Shown here in pieces: positions 52,098 to 61,830 of a stretch of 64,000 nt of DNA. The translations under genes were made by a program, and so were the position numbers. Where the stretch lies: the NCBI GenBank assembly GCA_964607705.1, contig CAZSLI010000006.1:49313-113312 (forward strand). The letters run 5' to 3'. Below the pieces are notes generated by a model. The model searched no databases, was not told the DNA's origin, and saw nothing but the letters and a program-made list of their open reading frames with translations. Source of the DNA: CAZSLI01 sp964607705 (GTDB lineage: Bacteria > Actinomycetota > Coriobacteriia > Anaerosomatales > PHET01). Numbering within the stretch: the stretch's first letter is position 1; each line of letters begins with the position of its first letter.

Positions 52098-55000
52098 CCT
52101 CCACCCGATGATCGCGACCGTCGTCGGCGAGCGGGACCGCGAGCACTGTCAGCTCCTTGCCATCGAGTGACACGCGTGCGACACCACGGTTGACGCCGCG
52201 AGGGTTGAGCACCCGGACAAAATAGACGCTCGAGCCAAAGCGGAAGTCGATCTCGAACGAGGCCCAGCGCTTGGGGATGCACGGATCGATGACGAGCAGC
52301 GGCAGACCGCCCTCTCCGCGTATCCCGAGGCCGAGCAGCCAGCGAACCGCGACGCGGTAGAACCACGACGCCGAGCCCGTGTACCAGGTCCAGCCGCCCC
52401 GCCCGGCGTGCGGGTCGACGGCATAGACGTCGGCTGCGACGACGTAGGGCTCGACCGAGTAGCGGTCAGCGGCTTCGCGATCGAGGGAGTGGCTGATGGG
52501 GTTGATCAGGTCAAGCAGCGCCGCGCCCTCGTCGCCGTCTCCGCGGAGCAGGTAGGCGAGCACGGTCCAGAGAGCGGCGTGCGTGTACTGGCCGCCGTTC
52601 TCCCGGACCCCGGGGACGTAGCCTTTGATGTAGCCGGGATCGAGGGGGGTCTTGTCGAACGGCGGAGTCAGCAGTGCGATGAGCCCGTCTTCTCGGCGTA
52701 CGAGCTTCTCGTCGACGGCGTCGAGCGCCTCGGCGGCCCGGTCGGGGTCCCCCAGTCCAGAGATGGTCGCCCATGCCTGGGCGATGGCGTCGATGCGGCA
52801 CTCCTCGGCGGTCCGCGTGCCGAGCGGCGTGCCGTCGTCGAAATAGGCGCGCCGGTACCATGCGCCATCCCAGGCGTTTTCTTCGATGGCGGCGGCTAGC
52901 CGGTCCGCCCACGCCTCGTAGTCATCCGCGCGCTCGTGCTCCTGCCGCACCCGGCAGATGGGCGCGAATCGCTTGAGCACGTAGCCGAGGAACCAGCCCA
53001 GCCACACGCTCTCACCGCGTCCTTCGTGACCGACGCGGTTCATGCCGTCGTTCCAGTCGCCGCCGCCCATCAACGGCAGTCCGTGCACCCCGGTGGGCCG
53101 ACCGGCCTCAAGCGCGCGGATGCAGTGCTCGTACACCGTCGCCGCCTGTTGCGAGATGGCCGGTTGCAGGTACGCGTCCTCTTGCTCCAGCGGAAGCGGC
53201 GGCCCCTCGATGAAAGCCGTGACTTCGTCGAGCACCGTCGTGTCCCCTGTCGCCTCGAGGTACTCGGCGACAACGAGCGGGAGCCAATGACGGTCGTCGG
53301 TGATGTGCGTACGCACTCCACGGCCCGAGAAGGGCTGCCACCAGTGTTGCACGTCGCCCTCAGGGAACTGGTGTCGCGCGGCCTCGAGGATCTGCTCGCG
53401 CACGAGGTCCGGTCGCGCGATGAGCAGCGCCATGACGTCCTGCAACTGGTCACGGAAGCCGAAGGCGCCGCTGCTCTGGTACGTGGCGGTGCGCCCCCAC
53501 AAGCGGCATGCCGTCGCCTGGTAGAGCAGCTGCCCGTTGACCATGAGGTCGAGCCGCCGATCCGGCGTCCGCACTTGCACCTTGCCGAGAAGCTCGTCCC
53601 AGAAGCCGCAGGCGCCGCTGAGCGCAGACGCGACCGCTTCGGGGTTTCGGTATCGAGCGACGAGCTCGCGGCACTCGTCCAGCGTTGTGGTCTGACCCAG
53701 CAGGAACGACACCTCCGCCGAGCCACCTGCGGGGATCACGACCTCGGTCATGACCACGCCGCAGTTGTCATAGAAGCGTCCCGAGGCGCCCATGAGCCGC
53801 TCCTTGCCCATCGCCGCCGGCCTGTGGGCGACGCCGTTTCTGCCGACGAATTCCGTCCGGCTGGCGGTCCATGACGTCGATGGCCGGTCGCTCGCCAGGA
53901 ACGCGCAGCGTCCGGGGAAGTCGAAGTTGAAGTGGTTGTGGGCGGTGAGGATGTCGTTCTCGGCATCGAACCACGTCACGACGAGCTGCTGCGCCCGGCT
54001 GCGCGAATCGCCGAGGACCCACTCGACGAACTGAGTCACGCTCAGGCGCCGGTCCCGGTCCGAGCGGTTCTCCAGCGTCAGCCGGCAGACCCGGACCGGG
54101 TCCTCGGCGGCGACGAACCAGTCGAGCGTGTGGGCTATGCCGTGCGTCTCGTGCTCGAAGCGGACTGCACCCCGGCCATGCCGGATGACGTACGGCTCGG
54201 GGGTGCGCACCGGCAGGGGGGTGGGACTCCAGAACTCGCCGGTCTCCTCGTCGCGGATGTAGATGGCTTCGCCTGACCCATCCGTGACGGGGTCGTTGTT
54301 CCAGGTCGTGATCCGATTCTCGTGGCTGTTGAGCGCCCAGGTGCAGCCCACACCCGCTTCAGACACGGTGCAGCCGAAGCTCGGATTGGCCAGCACGTCG
54401 ATCCACGGTGACGGCGTGGCTCGGTCGTCCTCGAGCACGATCACGTACTCGCCGCTCGCGGGATCGAATCCGCCGTAGCCGTTGTCGAAGAGCAGTTGCG
54501 GCCGGCTGAACGGTGCCGGTTGGTAGGCATCCTCGGCGGGGCGCGACGGCACGAATGCGGCGGCTTCATTCGCCCGCGCGCCGCGGCGGTTGAGCTGCAG
54601 CTCGATGGGGCCACGATCTCCCTCAAGGGTCGCGCGCGCCACGGTCGCCAGCAGGTTGAGCACGTCGGGGTGCATCTGATCCGAGCGGCGCAGGAAGACG
54701 CCGCCCGGCTTATCCAGCAGCTGAAGCGCGTGGCCCGTACGCACGAGCAGGCGCAGGCGATCGTCCAGTGCGTCCGCATACCCGGTGGGCCGGGTGTTCA
54801 GGATGACGAGGTCGGCCACCAGGCCCTTGTGACGCCAGTACTGGTGGGCGAGAAGCGCTTGGCGGACGAGCGGCGTGTGTTCGAGCTCCTCGACGCGCAC
54901 GAGAAGGATTGGCAGGTCACCCGAGATGCCGATAGACCACAGGCCAGACATCTGCAGGCCGTTCTCGGCGGGCGTCTTCACCTTGAGGGGCGAATACGGG

Positions 55001-58000
55001 TCCGTGAGCAGGAGCCGCGACGCAAGACGCTCGAGGACGGTAGCCGTCTGTGGATCGATGCCGAGGTCGCGGAGTTCCAACTGCGCAGCGGTCCAGGCGA
55101 GGTCGATCGCTCGCTGGGCGCTGCGGGAATCGCCGTACTTCTCGGTGAGCCGCACGGCGGTGTCGCGATCCTCCGTCGCGCCGGTGGCGAAGACGAGTCG
55201 CACGGACTGCTCGGGTTCGATCGTCACCCGCCTGCGCAGCGCGCAGCAGGGGTCGAGGACCGCACCGCTGTGCCCGCCGAGAGGACCGGGAGCGTCCAGC
55301 GCCTGCGGGCGGTCGACTCCGCGAAGACGGCCGAGGAACGCGCTGCGATCGGTCTCGAACGACCAGTCGCAGGGGTCCTGCTCGCACGCGACGAGGCTGA
55401 ACCCCCATACGCGACGCTCCACGGCGCTTCTCGGCCGGCGGGTGAACAGGACGGCGCGATTGGCGGGGAGCGCTTCTGTCTCGACGAACAGGTTGGAGAA
55501 CGACTTGTGAGCCTGATCGGCTGCTTGGGGAGCGAGCGCCACTTCGAAGTAGGAAGTCACCTCGATCTCGATGGCGCGGCGTCCGCGATTGGAGAGCGTG
55601 AGCCGGCGTACCTCGACATCGTCCTCGGGAGACACGGCGACCTCGACGTTCGTCTCGAGGTCGCCATCGAGCCGCCGGTACTCGGCTTTGTCGGCGGCGA
55701 ACGTCACGCTGTAGCTGTCGGGATCGCCGGGACACGGGTTGTGGGGCACCGAGAAGACGTCGTCGGTCTGCAGATCGCGAAGGTAGAAGAAGGTGCCCCA
55801 GCAGTCGCGCGTCACGTCTTCGCGGTACCGAGTCACCGACAAGCCATCCCAGCGGGAGTACCCCCCACCGCCGTTGGTGACCATCACCGAGTAGCGCCCG
55901 TTCGACAAGAAGTGCGTCGCGGGGACCGGCGTAAGGGAGGTCGGGTACGTGCGGGCAGCGGGAGGAGGCAGCTCGCGTACCGACCTGACTTCGCGGACCT
56001 CTTCCACGTGCGGCTCGACCACCTGGACGTGCCGAGGCACCCGCTCCTGCAGGAGCAACTCCGATGACGCGACCATTGGATCGGCATGGAAGCGGCCCCG
56101 CATGCGCCCCCTGTCCAGCGCATTGGCAAGAGCCACGAAGCTCATGCCCTGGTGATGTGCGAAGTACGCTCGCACCACCGCACGGGCACTACCGGCAGGC
56201 ACGCGACCGGCCGTGTAGTCGAGCGCCTCGTAGAAGCCGTAGGGTCCCTCGGCTCCCTCCGCCGAGAACGCCGAGAGATTCTCGAGCACGGCATGCGGGT
56301 CGATAGGCAGGCACAGGATGGCCGCGTACGGCGCCACCACGACGTCATCGGACAGACCGCGTTTGAGCCCGAGCCCGGGCACGCCGAATGCCTGGTACTG
56401 GTACGTGAGCTGCGCATCCTTCGCGTTGAAAGCGCTCTCCGACACGCCCCACGGCACACCGAGGCTTGCGCCGTACGCCTTCTGGCGCTCCACCACCGTC
56501 GTGTACGTCTCGGACAGCAGCGTGTCCGGCCAGTCCTGCATCACGAGCAGCGGCATGAGGTACTCGAACATCGAGGCGCTCCACGACACGAGCGCCCGTC
56601 CCTGACCCGTGCGCGCCAAGGAGCGGCCCAGCCGGAACCAGTGCTCCTGGCTCACGTCGCCCTTGGCCACGGCGAGGAAGCTCGCGAGTCGGCACTCGCT
56701 CGCGAGGAGGTCGTAGTAGGAGTTGTCGAGCCGGCCCTCGGTCAGGTTGTAGCCGATCGAGAAGAGCTTGCGATGCGGCTCATACAGCATCCTGAAGTCC
56801 GTGTGCTCCCACATCTCGCGCGCGATGTCGGCGTCGAGCCGAAGACGAGCGAGCAGCTCGATGGCGTTGGGCCGTGCATCGCGGATACCCGTTGCGATCT
56901 CGGCGGCCCAAGCGGCGCCTTCACCGCCGGCGACAGCCAGGTCGTCGAGGGCCGAAAGTGCCTCGCCGAGACCTTCGGCGAGTCCCGTCAAGCTCGGCAC
57001 GAAGTCCAGCAGCGGCCGCAGCTCGGGCATCGCCGCGACGCCCGGCGGGGCATCGGCGATCCGGTCGCCCCACGGCGCCACAGTGTCCAGCAGCGACAGC
57101 GGCTCCTCGAACGCGTCGATCACGTCGGCCACCGACGCGCGCAGTCTCTCGCAGGGCGTGATCGGGATGGGCGGCGTGTCGGGAGGCAGCGGGTCACTCG
57201 CCGCCGCGGCCGCCGAAGGCTCGTCCATCACCGCGAGCGCCAACGAGGCTTCTTCGGCCAGGCGCCGTCCTCTGCCGAGGAGCACACACCAGGAACCGAG
57301 GTCCGATGGAGGCTCGGCGAGCGCAAGGGTCCGCTCCAACTCGTCGAGTAGGTCTTGGAGCCGCCGGACTTCCTCGGCGGGGCCGATGCGGTCCTGCGCC
57401 GAGATGAGGTCGCGCAGGGCGAGGCGCGCTGCATCCCGTGCCCCGTCGATGATCTGCCTGCCGAGGATCGGCGACTCGCTCGCCTCAAGGAGGCCCACAC
57501 GCAGCACCAGCAGGTGACCGGCAAGATTGCCGGAGTCGACCGTGGACACGTACGCCGGGCGCAGCGGGTCCAACGTTCGGATGTCGTACCAGTTGTAGAA
57601 GTGTCCTCGGAAGCGCTCGAGGCCCGCCATGGTCGCGAGAGTCTTCTGGACGCGGTCGGTCAACCCGCCGATGCCGATGAACCCGAGGTCATACGCGGCC
57701 AGGTACGTGAGGAGCTGGAGCCCCACGTTGGTGGGTGACGTGCGCCATGCGACCACCGCACCCGGACTTTCCTGGAAGTTGTCAGGCGCGAGGTGGTGTC
57801 CTTCGGGGACGACGAACGTCTCGAAGAAGCGCCATGTCTTCCGCGCTGTCCGGCGCAGCTCGAGCTCCTGCTCGTAGGACAGCGGCTCCGGCGCCGGCGG
57901 GGTGAGTGGCTGGGAGACGCGCCAGGCGACCCAGGGCCCCGCAAGCCACAACAGCGCGAAAGGCAACGCGACGAACAGCCGCTCAGGTGCGGCCGCGACC

Positions 58001-60888
58001 GCCAGGATGAGCAACGCCGTCGCCGCGATGGAGGACGGGAGCATCGTTCGCCAGAAGGCGGCCGGAGACGTGCCGGCACGCCGCTCTGACTCGGCTGCGG
58101 TCTCCCACTCGAGGAGGTGCCGATGTGAGACGTAGCGACGCCACAGCGCACGCGCGATCGCGTCGGTCATCAGCCAGGCCTGGTGGGGGAGGACCGCCAA
58201 GGAGAGCAGCCCGCGCTCAGAATCGATAGCGAAGTCGCGGAAGATCGCCGGCGCGATGGCCGCGAAGGAGAGCGAGCGAGGACGGAACACCATCGAGCCG
58301 GCGAGCGAGAAGTAGGCGGGGAAGAACACCAGCGCCACCAGCAAGAGCGGCCACCAGAGTTCGGCCCGTGGAAGCAGCAGCCATCCCAGTGCGAACAGCA
58401 GCACGGTCGTGGGGGAAACCAGGGAGCGGCGCAGGTTATCGGCGATCTTCCAGCGATGGAGGCCGGACAGGGGATTTCGTTCACGTGCGCCGTTCGCGAG
58501 CGGGATGTGGCCAGCGAGGTACGGTAGCGTTTGCCAATCGCCGCGCACCCAGCGGTGCAGTCTCGAGGCGGCAGCCAGGTAGTTGGCGGGGTAGTCGTCG
58601 AGCACTTCGACGTCGCTCGCCAGTGCCGTGCGCATAAAGGAGCCCTCGACCAAGTCGTGCGAGAGCAGCGTGTTCTCGGGGAAACGGCCTTCGAGCATCG
58701 CTTCGAAGATGTCTACCTCGAAGATGCCCTTGCCGGTGAACGAGCCCTCCTCGAAGACGTCCTGGTACGTGTCTGAGACCGCCGACGCATACGGGTCCAC
58801 GCCCGTGACACCCGAGTACATCCGAGAGAAACGGCTGCGCCCCGATCCCGGGAGCGTCATCCCCACCCGCGGCTGCACGAGCCCGTAACCCGCGGTCACG
58901 CGTCCGTCCCCGCCAGACAGGCGCGCTCGATTGAGCGGGTGGGCGATCGTGCACACGAGCTGGCGGCCAGCGTCTCTCGGCAGCACGGTGTCGGCATCAA
59001 GTGTGGTCACGAATGCGCACGAGCGGCGGAACTCGGTGTCACCGAGTTTGGTCGTGAACGTGGTGTCCGCACTGCCGCGCATCTCGCGCACGAGCTCGAC
59101 GAGTGCGCCGCGCTTGCGCTCCCAGCCCATCCACGAGCCTTCTGACTCGTTGAACGAGCGGCCGCGTATCAACAGGTGGAAAGGCCGGAAGCCGTGCTCG
59201 GCCTCGTAGCGCGTATTGAGCTCGGAGATGCCACGCACCGCCGCCTCGATGACAATGTGATCTCCCGGCTGCGTCTCCTCGGCGGCTCCTTTGAGGTCTC
59301 CGACGATAGCGAAGCCCATCGCGACGTCGCGGTTGGCGAGGTAGGTGACCTCAAGCCTGTCGATGACCGCTTGGGCGGCCGACGCCGAGGAAAGCAGTGC
59401 CGGCACGACGACCAAGGTGCGGTGGCCCTCGGAAAGGGGCCGCTGATGATCCAGTTTCGGCAGCGTGCGCGGAGGAAACACCAGCGAGCAGACGCGGTTC
59501 ACGGCAGTGAGCGCCGTCTCGCCCAGCGGCACGATCGCGAGGATGAGTATCGCCAGCGCGACCGGCCAACTTGCCCCTGAACCAAGGACGAAGAGCGCTA
59601 GCAGCGCCAGCTCGACAGCTGTGAAGATCGCCAGCAGTCCGCCGTAGAAGAGGCCCCTGTTCCTCAACGGGCCGCGATAGAGCGCCTCACGCGCGGTCCT
59701 CCTGTAGCCGACGGCATCCTCGAATGCGTATCGCCCATCGCTGATGAGCCACCAGCCCACGTGCCCACGCACGTCGTCCGAGGGGTCCTCGGCAAGGGCG
59801 TTGCGCGAGAGCTCGACGGCGCGCTCGCCCAGTTCTATCTCGGAGAGTCCCGCCCTCCGGGCCATCTGCTCGATCGTGTGCCGATATCGATCGCGGCTCA
59901 CGAAGTCCATGTCGGGATAGATACGCGCCGGATCCTCGCGCAGAGTCGCCTCGACCAGCGACACGCGCTCGAAGAAGTCGCGCCACTCGATCGCGTCAAG
60001 GAAGCGGACCGTGGCGATGGAGTTTGCCACCGAGACCTGATTCGCTGCCTGTCGCTGCTGATGTGCGACGCCGGAGGTGTCGAGGGAGACGTGCTCGACA
60101 GTCAGGCGTCGAGCCAGCCAGTCGTTGATCGCCTCGGAGCTCGGCGCCAAGTCGGTCAGACGGTTGGCCAGCCTGAGGAGATAGGTAGGTTCCGACGCTT
60201 CGGACAACGATTCGAGCTCGCGCAGGTCCGCCGGCAAGGACTCCGGGGTGTCCTGTGCCGCGATGAGTAGGCGCTCGGCCCACTGGTCCGCGGAACGCTC
60301 CCAGCGCATCGTGCGGACCGCTTCGGCGGACAGCCGCCGCAGGTTCTCGATCATGGCGATGCGCAGCATGATCGGGACGGCCCAGACTTCGCCTATGGTG
60401 AGCGCCGAGACATCCTGGTAGGCGTCGATGAACCCGACAAGTGAGTCCTCGTCAACGCGCGCGTCGGAATGAGCCACCAGAACCATGAGGGCGTCGTACA
60501 CCCGCGGGAAGCCTTCGCGGGGTCCCTCGATCAGGTGAGGCAGCTCGCCCGCGTAGTGCCGAGGAAGATCCTCTCGGACCAGCAACACCTGCTCTTCGAT
60601 GAGGTAGTAGTTGTCGAGGAGCCACTCGGACACTGGTGACGCCGGCAGGCCGGCCCTGACCATCTGAGCGAGTGCCCGGTTGTCCGCCTGAAGCGATTCC
60701 GCGGCTCGTTCGACCAGGGGGAGCAGCGGAGTCGTCCGCAGCTGCCTGTCCACGGTCCAGCGCTGTACGGCGGCCAGACCGCGCGCCTCGTCCGCCAGGC
60801 GGTCGGCGGACAACAGTTCGGCGCGCATGGGCTCGTCTCGCTCCGCGCCATGCGCGCGCGGATCGTGGCCTCTTGGGGCCTCGACCAT
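52078..60888 (-). CDS. Cyclic beta-1,2-glucan synthase-like protein (NdvB type)
   Basis: 2936 residues from the ATG at 60888 with GAGGAG upstream (a GTG at 60945 is less likely). The order matches NdvB/ChvB. The N-terminal region with membrane helices (about 400-450, 800-850, 950-980) has a glycosyltransferase module with a D-A-D motif (VTTLDADTVLPRD) and a Q/RxxRW-like segment (RLHRWVRGDW). A glycoamylase-like domain follows (about 1030-1480, ending near FGVPGLGLKRG). Two glycoside-phosphorylase sandwich regions come next, then a GH94 barrel with the catalytic motif GGGDWNDGMN near 2608-2617. These enzymes polymerise, cyclise and trim beta-1,2-glucan. No exporter gene is adjacent. It fills 14 percent of the window. 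Confidence 0.92.
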   Translation of the reverse strand: MVEAPRGHDPRAHGAERDEPMRAELLSADRLADEARGLAAVQRWTVDRQLRTTPLLPLVERAAESLQADNRALAQMVRAGLPASPVSEWLLDNYYLIEEQVLLVREDLPRHYAGELPHLIEGPREGFPRVYDALMVLVAHSDARVDEDSLVGFIDAYQDVSALTIGEVWAVPIMLRIAMIENLRRLSAEAVRTMRWERSADQWAERLLIAAQDTPESLPADLRELESLSEASEPTYLLRLANRLTDLAPSSEAINDWLARRLTVEHVSLDTSGVAHQQRQAANQVSVANSIATVRFLDAIEWRDFFERVSLVEATLREDPARIYPDMDFVSRDRYRHTIEQMARRAGLSEIELGERAVELSRNALAEDPSDDVRGHVGWWLISDGRYAFEDAVGYRRTAREALYRGPLRNRGLFYGGLLAIFTAVELALLALFVLGSGASWPVALAILILAIVPLGETALTAVNRVCSLVFPPRTLPKLDHQRPLSEGHRTLVVVPALLSSASAAQAVIDRLEVTYLANRDVAMGFAIVGDLKGAAEETQPGDHIVIEAAVRGISELNTRYEAEHGFRPFHLLIRGRSFNESEGSWMGWERKRGALVELVREMRGSADTTFTTKLGDTEFRRSCAFVTTLDADTVLPRDAGRQLVCTIAHPLNRARLSGGDGRVTAGYGLVQPRVGMTLPGSGRSRFSRMYSGVTGVDPYASAVSDTYQDVFEEGSFTGKGIFEVDIFEAMLEGRFPENTLLSHDLVEGSFMRTALASDVEVLDDYPANYLAAASRLHRWVRGDWQTLPYLAGHIPLANGARERNPLSGLHRWKIADNLRRSLVSPTTVLLFALGWLLLPRAELWWPLLLVALVFFPAYFSLAGSMVFRPRSLSFAAIAPAIFRDFAIDSERGLLSLAVLPHQAWLMTDAIARALWRRYVSHRHLLEWETAAESERRAGTSPAAFWRTMLPSSIAATALLILAVAAAPERLFVALPFALLWLAGPWVAWRVSQPLTPPAPEPLSYEQELELRRTARKTWRFFETFVVPEGHHLAPDNFQESPGAVVAWRTSPTNVGLQLLTYLAAYDLGFIGIGGLTDRVQKTLATMAGLERFRGHFYNWYDIRTLDPLRPAYVSTVDSGNLAGHLLVLRVGLLEASESPILGRQIIDGARDAARLALRDLISAQDRIGPAEEVRRLQDLLDELERTLALAEPPSDLGSWCVLLGRGRRLAEEASLALAVMDEPSAAAAASDPLPPDTPPIPITPCERLRASVADVIDAFEEPLSLLDTVAPWGDRIADAPPGVAAMPELRPLLDFVPSLTGLAEGLGEALSALDDLAVAGGEGAAWAAEIATGIRDARPNAIELLARLRLDADIAREMWEHTDFRMLYEPHRKLFSIGYNLTEGRLDNSYYDLLASECRLASFLAVAKGDVSQEHWFRLGRSLARTGQGRALVSWSASMFEYLMPLLVMQDWPDTLLSETYTTVVERQKAYGASLGVPWGVSESAFNAKDAQLTYQYQAFGVPGLGLKRGLSDDVVVAPYAAILCLPIDPHAVLENLSAFSAEGAEGPYGFYEALDYTAGRVPAGSARAVVRAYFAHHQGMSFVALANALDRGRMRGRFHADPMVASSELLLQERVPRHVQVVEPHVEEVREVRSVRELPPPAARTYPTSLTPVPATHFLSNGRYSVMVTNGGGGYSRWDGLSVTRYREDVTRDCWGTFFYLRDLQTDDVFSVPHNPCPGDPDSYSVTFAADKAEYRRLDGDLETNVEVAVSPEDDVEVRRLTLSNRGRRAIEIEVTSYFEVALAPQAADQAHKSFSNLFVETEALPANRAVLFTRRPRSAVERRVWGFSLVACEQDPCDWSFETDRSAFLGRLRGVDRPQALDAPGPLGGHSGAVLDPCCALRRRVTIEPEQSVRLVFATGATEDRDTAVRLTEKYGDSRSAQRAIDLAWTAAQLELRDLGIDPQTATVLERLASRLLLTDPYSPLKVKTPAENGLQMSGLWSIGISGDLPILLVRVEELEHTPLVRQALLAHQYWRHKGLVADLVILNTRPTGYADALDDRLRLLVRTGHALQLLDKPGGVFLRRSDQMHPDVLNLLATVARATLEGDRGPIELQLNRRGARANEAAAFVPSRPAEDAYQPAPFSRPQLLFDNGYGGFDPASGEYVIVLEDDRATPSPWIDVLANPSFGCTVSEAGVGCTWALNSHENRITTWNNDPVTDGSGEAIYIRDEETGEFWSPTPLPVRTPEPYVIRHGRGAVRFEHETHGIAHTLDWFVAAEDPVRVCRLTLENRSDRDRRLSVTQFVEWVLGDSRSRAQQLVVTWFDAENDILTAHNHFNFDFPGRCAFLASDRPSTSWTASRTEFVGRNGVAHRPAAMGKERLMGASGRFYDNCGVVMTEVVIPAGGSAEVSFLLGQTTTLDECRELVARYRNPEAVASALSGACGFWDELLGKVQVRTPDRRLDLMVNGQLLYQATACRLWGRTATYQSSGAFGFRDQLQDVMALLIARPDLVREQILEAARHQFPEGDVQHWWQPFSGRGVRTHITDDRHWLPLVVAEYLEATGDTTVLDEVTAFIEGPPLPLEQEDAYLQPAISQQAATVYEHCIRALEAGRPTGVHGLPLMGGGDWNDGMNRVGHEGRGESVWLGWFLGYVLKRFAPICRVRQEHERADDYEAWADRLAAAIEENAWDGAWYRRAYFDDGTPLGTRTAEECRIDAIAQAWATISGLGDPDRAAEALDAVDEKLVRREDGLIALLTPPFDKTPLDPGYIKGYVPGVRENGGQYTHAALWTVLAYLLRGDGDEGAALLDLINPISHSLDREAADRYSVEPYVVAADVYAVDPHAGRGGWTWYTGSASWFYRVAVRWLLGLGIRGEGGLPLLVIDPCIPKRWASFEIDFRFGSSVYFVRVLNPRGVNRGVARVSLDGKELTVLAVPLADDGRDHRVEVTLLGG

Positions 60889-60998
60889 TCGGTACTCCTC
60901 GCAACTCGACAAATCGCGGACGCGGTCGAAAGTGAGCATCGTCACGCGGTGTGAAGATTATCCCCTTAGTGGGGGCTGACAGGCGGCGTCGGCCGTCG

Positions 60999-61028
60999 TT
61001 GCGACGGGTATACCCCAAGGGGTATCAT
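60999..61028 (+). promoter_or_regulatory. Promoter with CsoR/CstR-type operator in the spacer
   Basis: TTGCGA (60999-61004) and TATCAT (61023-61028), 18 bases apart, form a plausible promoter. The spacer and -10 hold the palindrome ATACCCC-AA-GGGGTAT (61010-61025), the form recognised by CsoR-family repressors (CsoR for Cu+, CstR for persulfide). A rhodanese-thioredoxin target favours persulfide sensing, but this is inference. Confidence 0.65.
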
Positions 61029-61061
61029 CACTTCGGCAAGGATATTGCGAGAAGGGACTCC

Positions 61062-61760
61062 ATGAAGCCCAAGAACATCATATGGATCGTCGCCCTCGTT
61101 GCGGTGGCAGGCGTCCTCGGCTACTCGCTGGCAAAGCCTTCTTCTTCAGGTATCAAGAATGTGGATGCCGCAGGCGTAAGGGCGGCTATCGCGGACGGTG
61201 CCCAGGTCGTCGACGTGCGTACCGCCGGAGAGTTCCAGCTCGGCCACATCGACGGCGCTATCAACGTCCCTCTCGATCAGCTCTCGTCACAGGCTGAGTC
61301 TTGGGACCGCAAGGCCACGTATGTCGTCTACTGCGCCACCGGCGCTCGCTCGGCTACGGCCGTCGAGACGATGAAGTCGATGGGCTTCGAGAATATCCGG
61401 CACTTCAACGCGGGGATTCAGGCGTGGGACGGACAACTTGCCCAGGGCGTTTCGGCGGCTGGGAAGAAGTTCGACACTGCGGGAAAGCCCCTGTTCATCG
61501 AGTTCTCGACCGATAGTTGACCCACCTGCGCACAGATGAAACCCGTGGTCGACGGGCTGAAGAAGCAGTACGCAGACAAGGTGGAGTTCAGGATCTACAA
61601 CGTCGAGAAGGACCCGAAGGGCATCGAGCTTGCCAATAGCCTTGGCGTCGACGCCGTGCCCACCTTCGTCTACGTCAACAGCAATGGGATGCAGGCGGGT
61701 TCACAGATAGGCGGAGTGAGCGCCGAGCAGATTCGCGAGCAACTCGATAAGCTGCAGTAG
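61062..61760 (+). CDS. Exported rhodanese-thioredoxin selenoprotein (TGA read as Sec at residue 153)
   Basis: 232 residues if TGA at 61518-61520 encodes selenocysteine; a conventional reading stops after 152. Start ATG at 61062 has GAAGGGA upstream. Residues 5-23 form a signal anchor or signal peptide. The rhodanese domain (about 30-135) has Cys91 in the loop CATGAR. A thioredoxin fold follows without a break: KPLFIEFSTDS, then U153-P-T-C156, QMKPVVDGLKKQY, NVEKDP and the cis-proline VPTF. TGA falls exactly on the first redox position. The downstream part has no ribosome site before its first ATG (61536), and the frame is continuous. A SECIS-like hairpin follows. It should carry or reduce sulfane sulfur outside the membrane. 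A sequencing error is the alternative. Confidence 0.88.
61533..61559 (+). promoter_or_regulatory. SECIS-like hairpin downstream of the TGA
   Basis: CCCGU (61542-61546) and ACGGG (61552-61556) form a perfect stem with apical loop GGUCG. CAG (61533-61535) and CUG (61557-61559) extend it across a six-base bulge. The loop begins 26 bases after the TGA and starts with GG, within the distance and loop rules described for bacterial SECIS elements; GGUC also occurs in the E. coli fdhF loop. Confidence 0.7.
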
Positions 61761-61766
61761 CGTTAG

Positions 61767-61830
61767 GGGCGCGAAAAGCGCCCACTCAACCAGAATCTCA
61801 AGCCGAACGGTCCCGATGCGGGGCCGTTCG
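61767..61830 (+). terminator. Tandem hairpins ending the selenoprotein transcript
   Basis: GGGCGC (61767-61772) / GCGCCC (61778-61783) lies 7 bases after the stop. A second, stronger stem CGAACGGTCCC (61804-61814) / GGGGCCGTTCG (61820-61830) follows. U tracts are weak. Confidence 0.6.

Noticed and set aside
54496..57351. Two long + strand frames (523 and 421 codons) opposite the glucan synthase gene
   Set aside because: They are Arg/Glu/His-rich shadow frames with no domain signatures, while the minus-strand gene has clear motifs throughout.
61536..61760. Separate 74-residue thioredoxin-like gene
   Set aside because: Lacks the first strand and active-site residues, has no ribosome site before ATG 61536, and is in the same frame as the rhodanese gene across a single TGA. 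Better explained as the C-terminal part of a selenoprotein.
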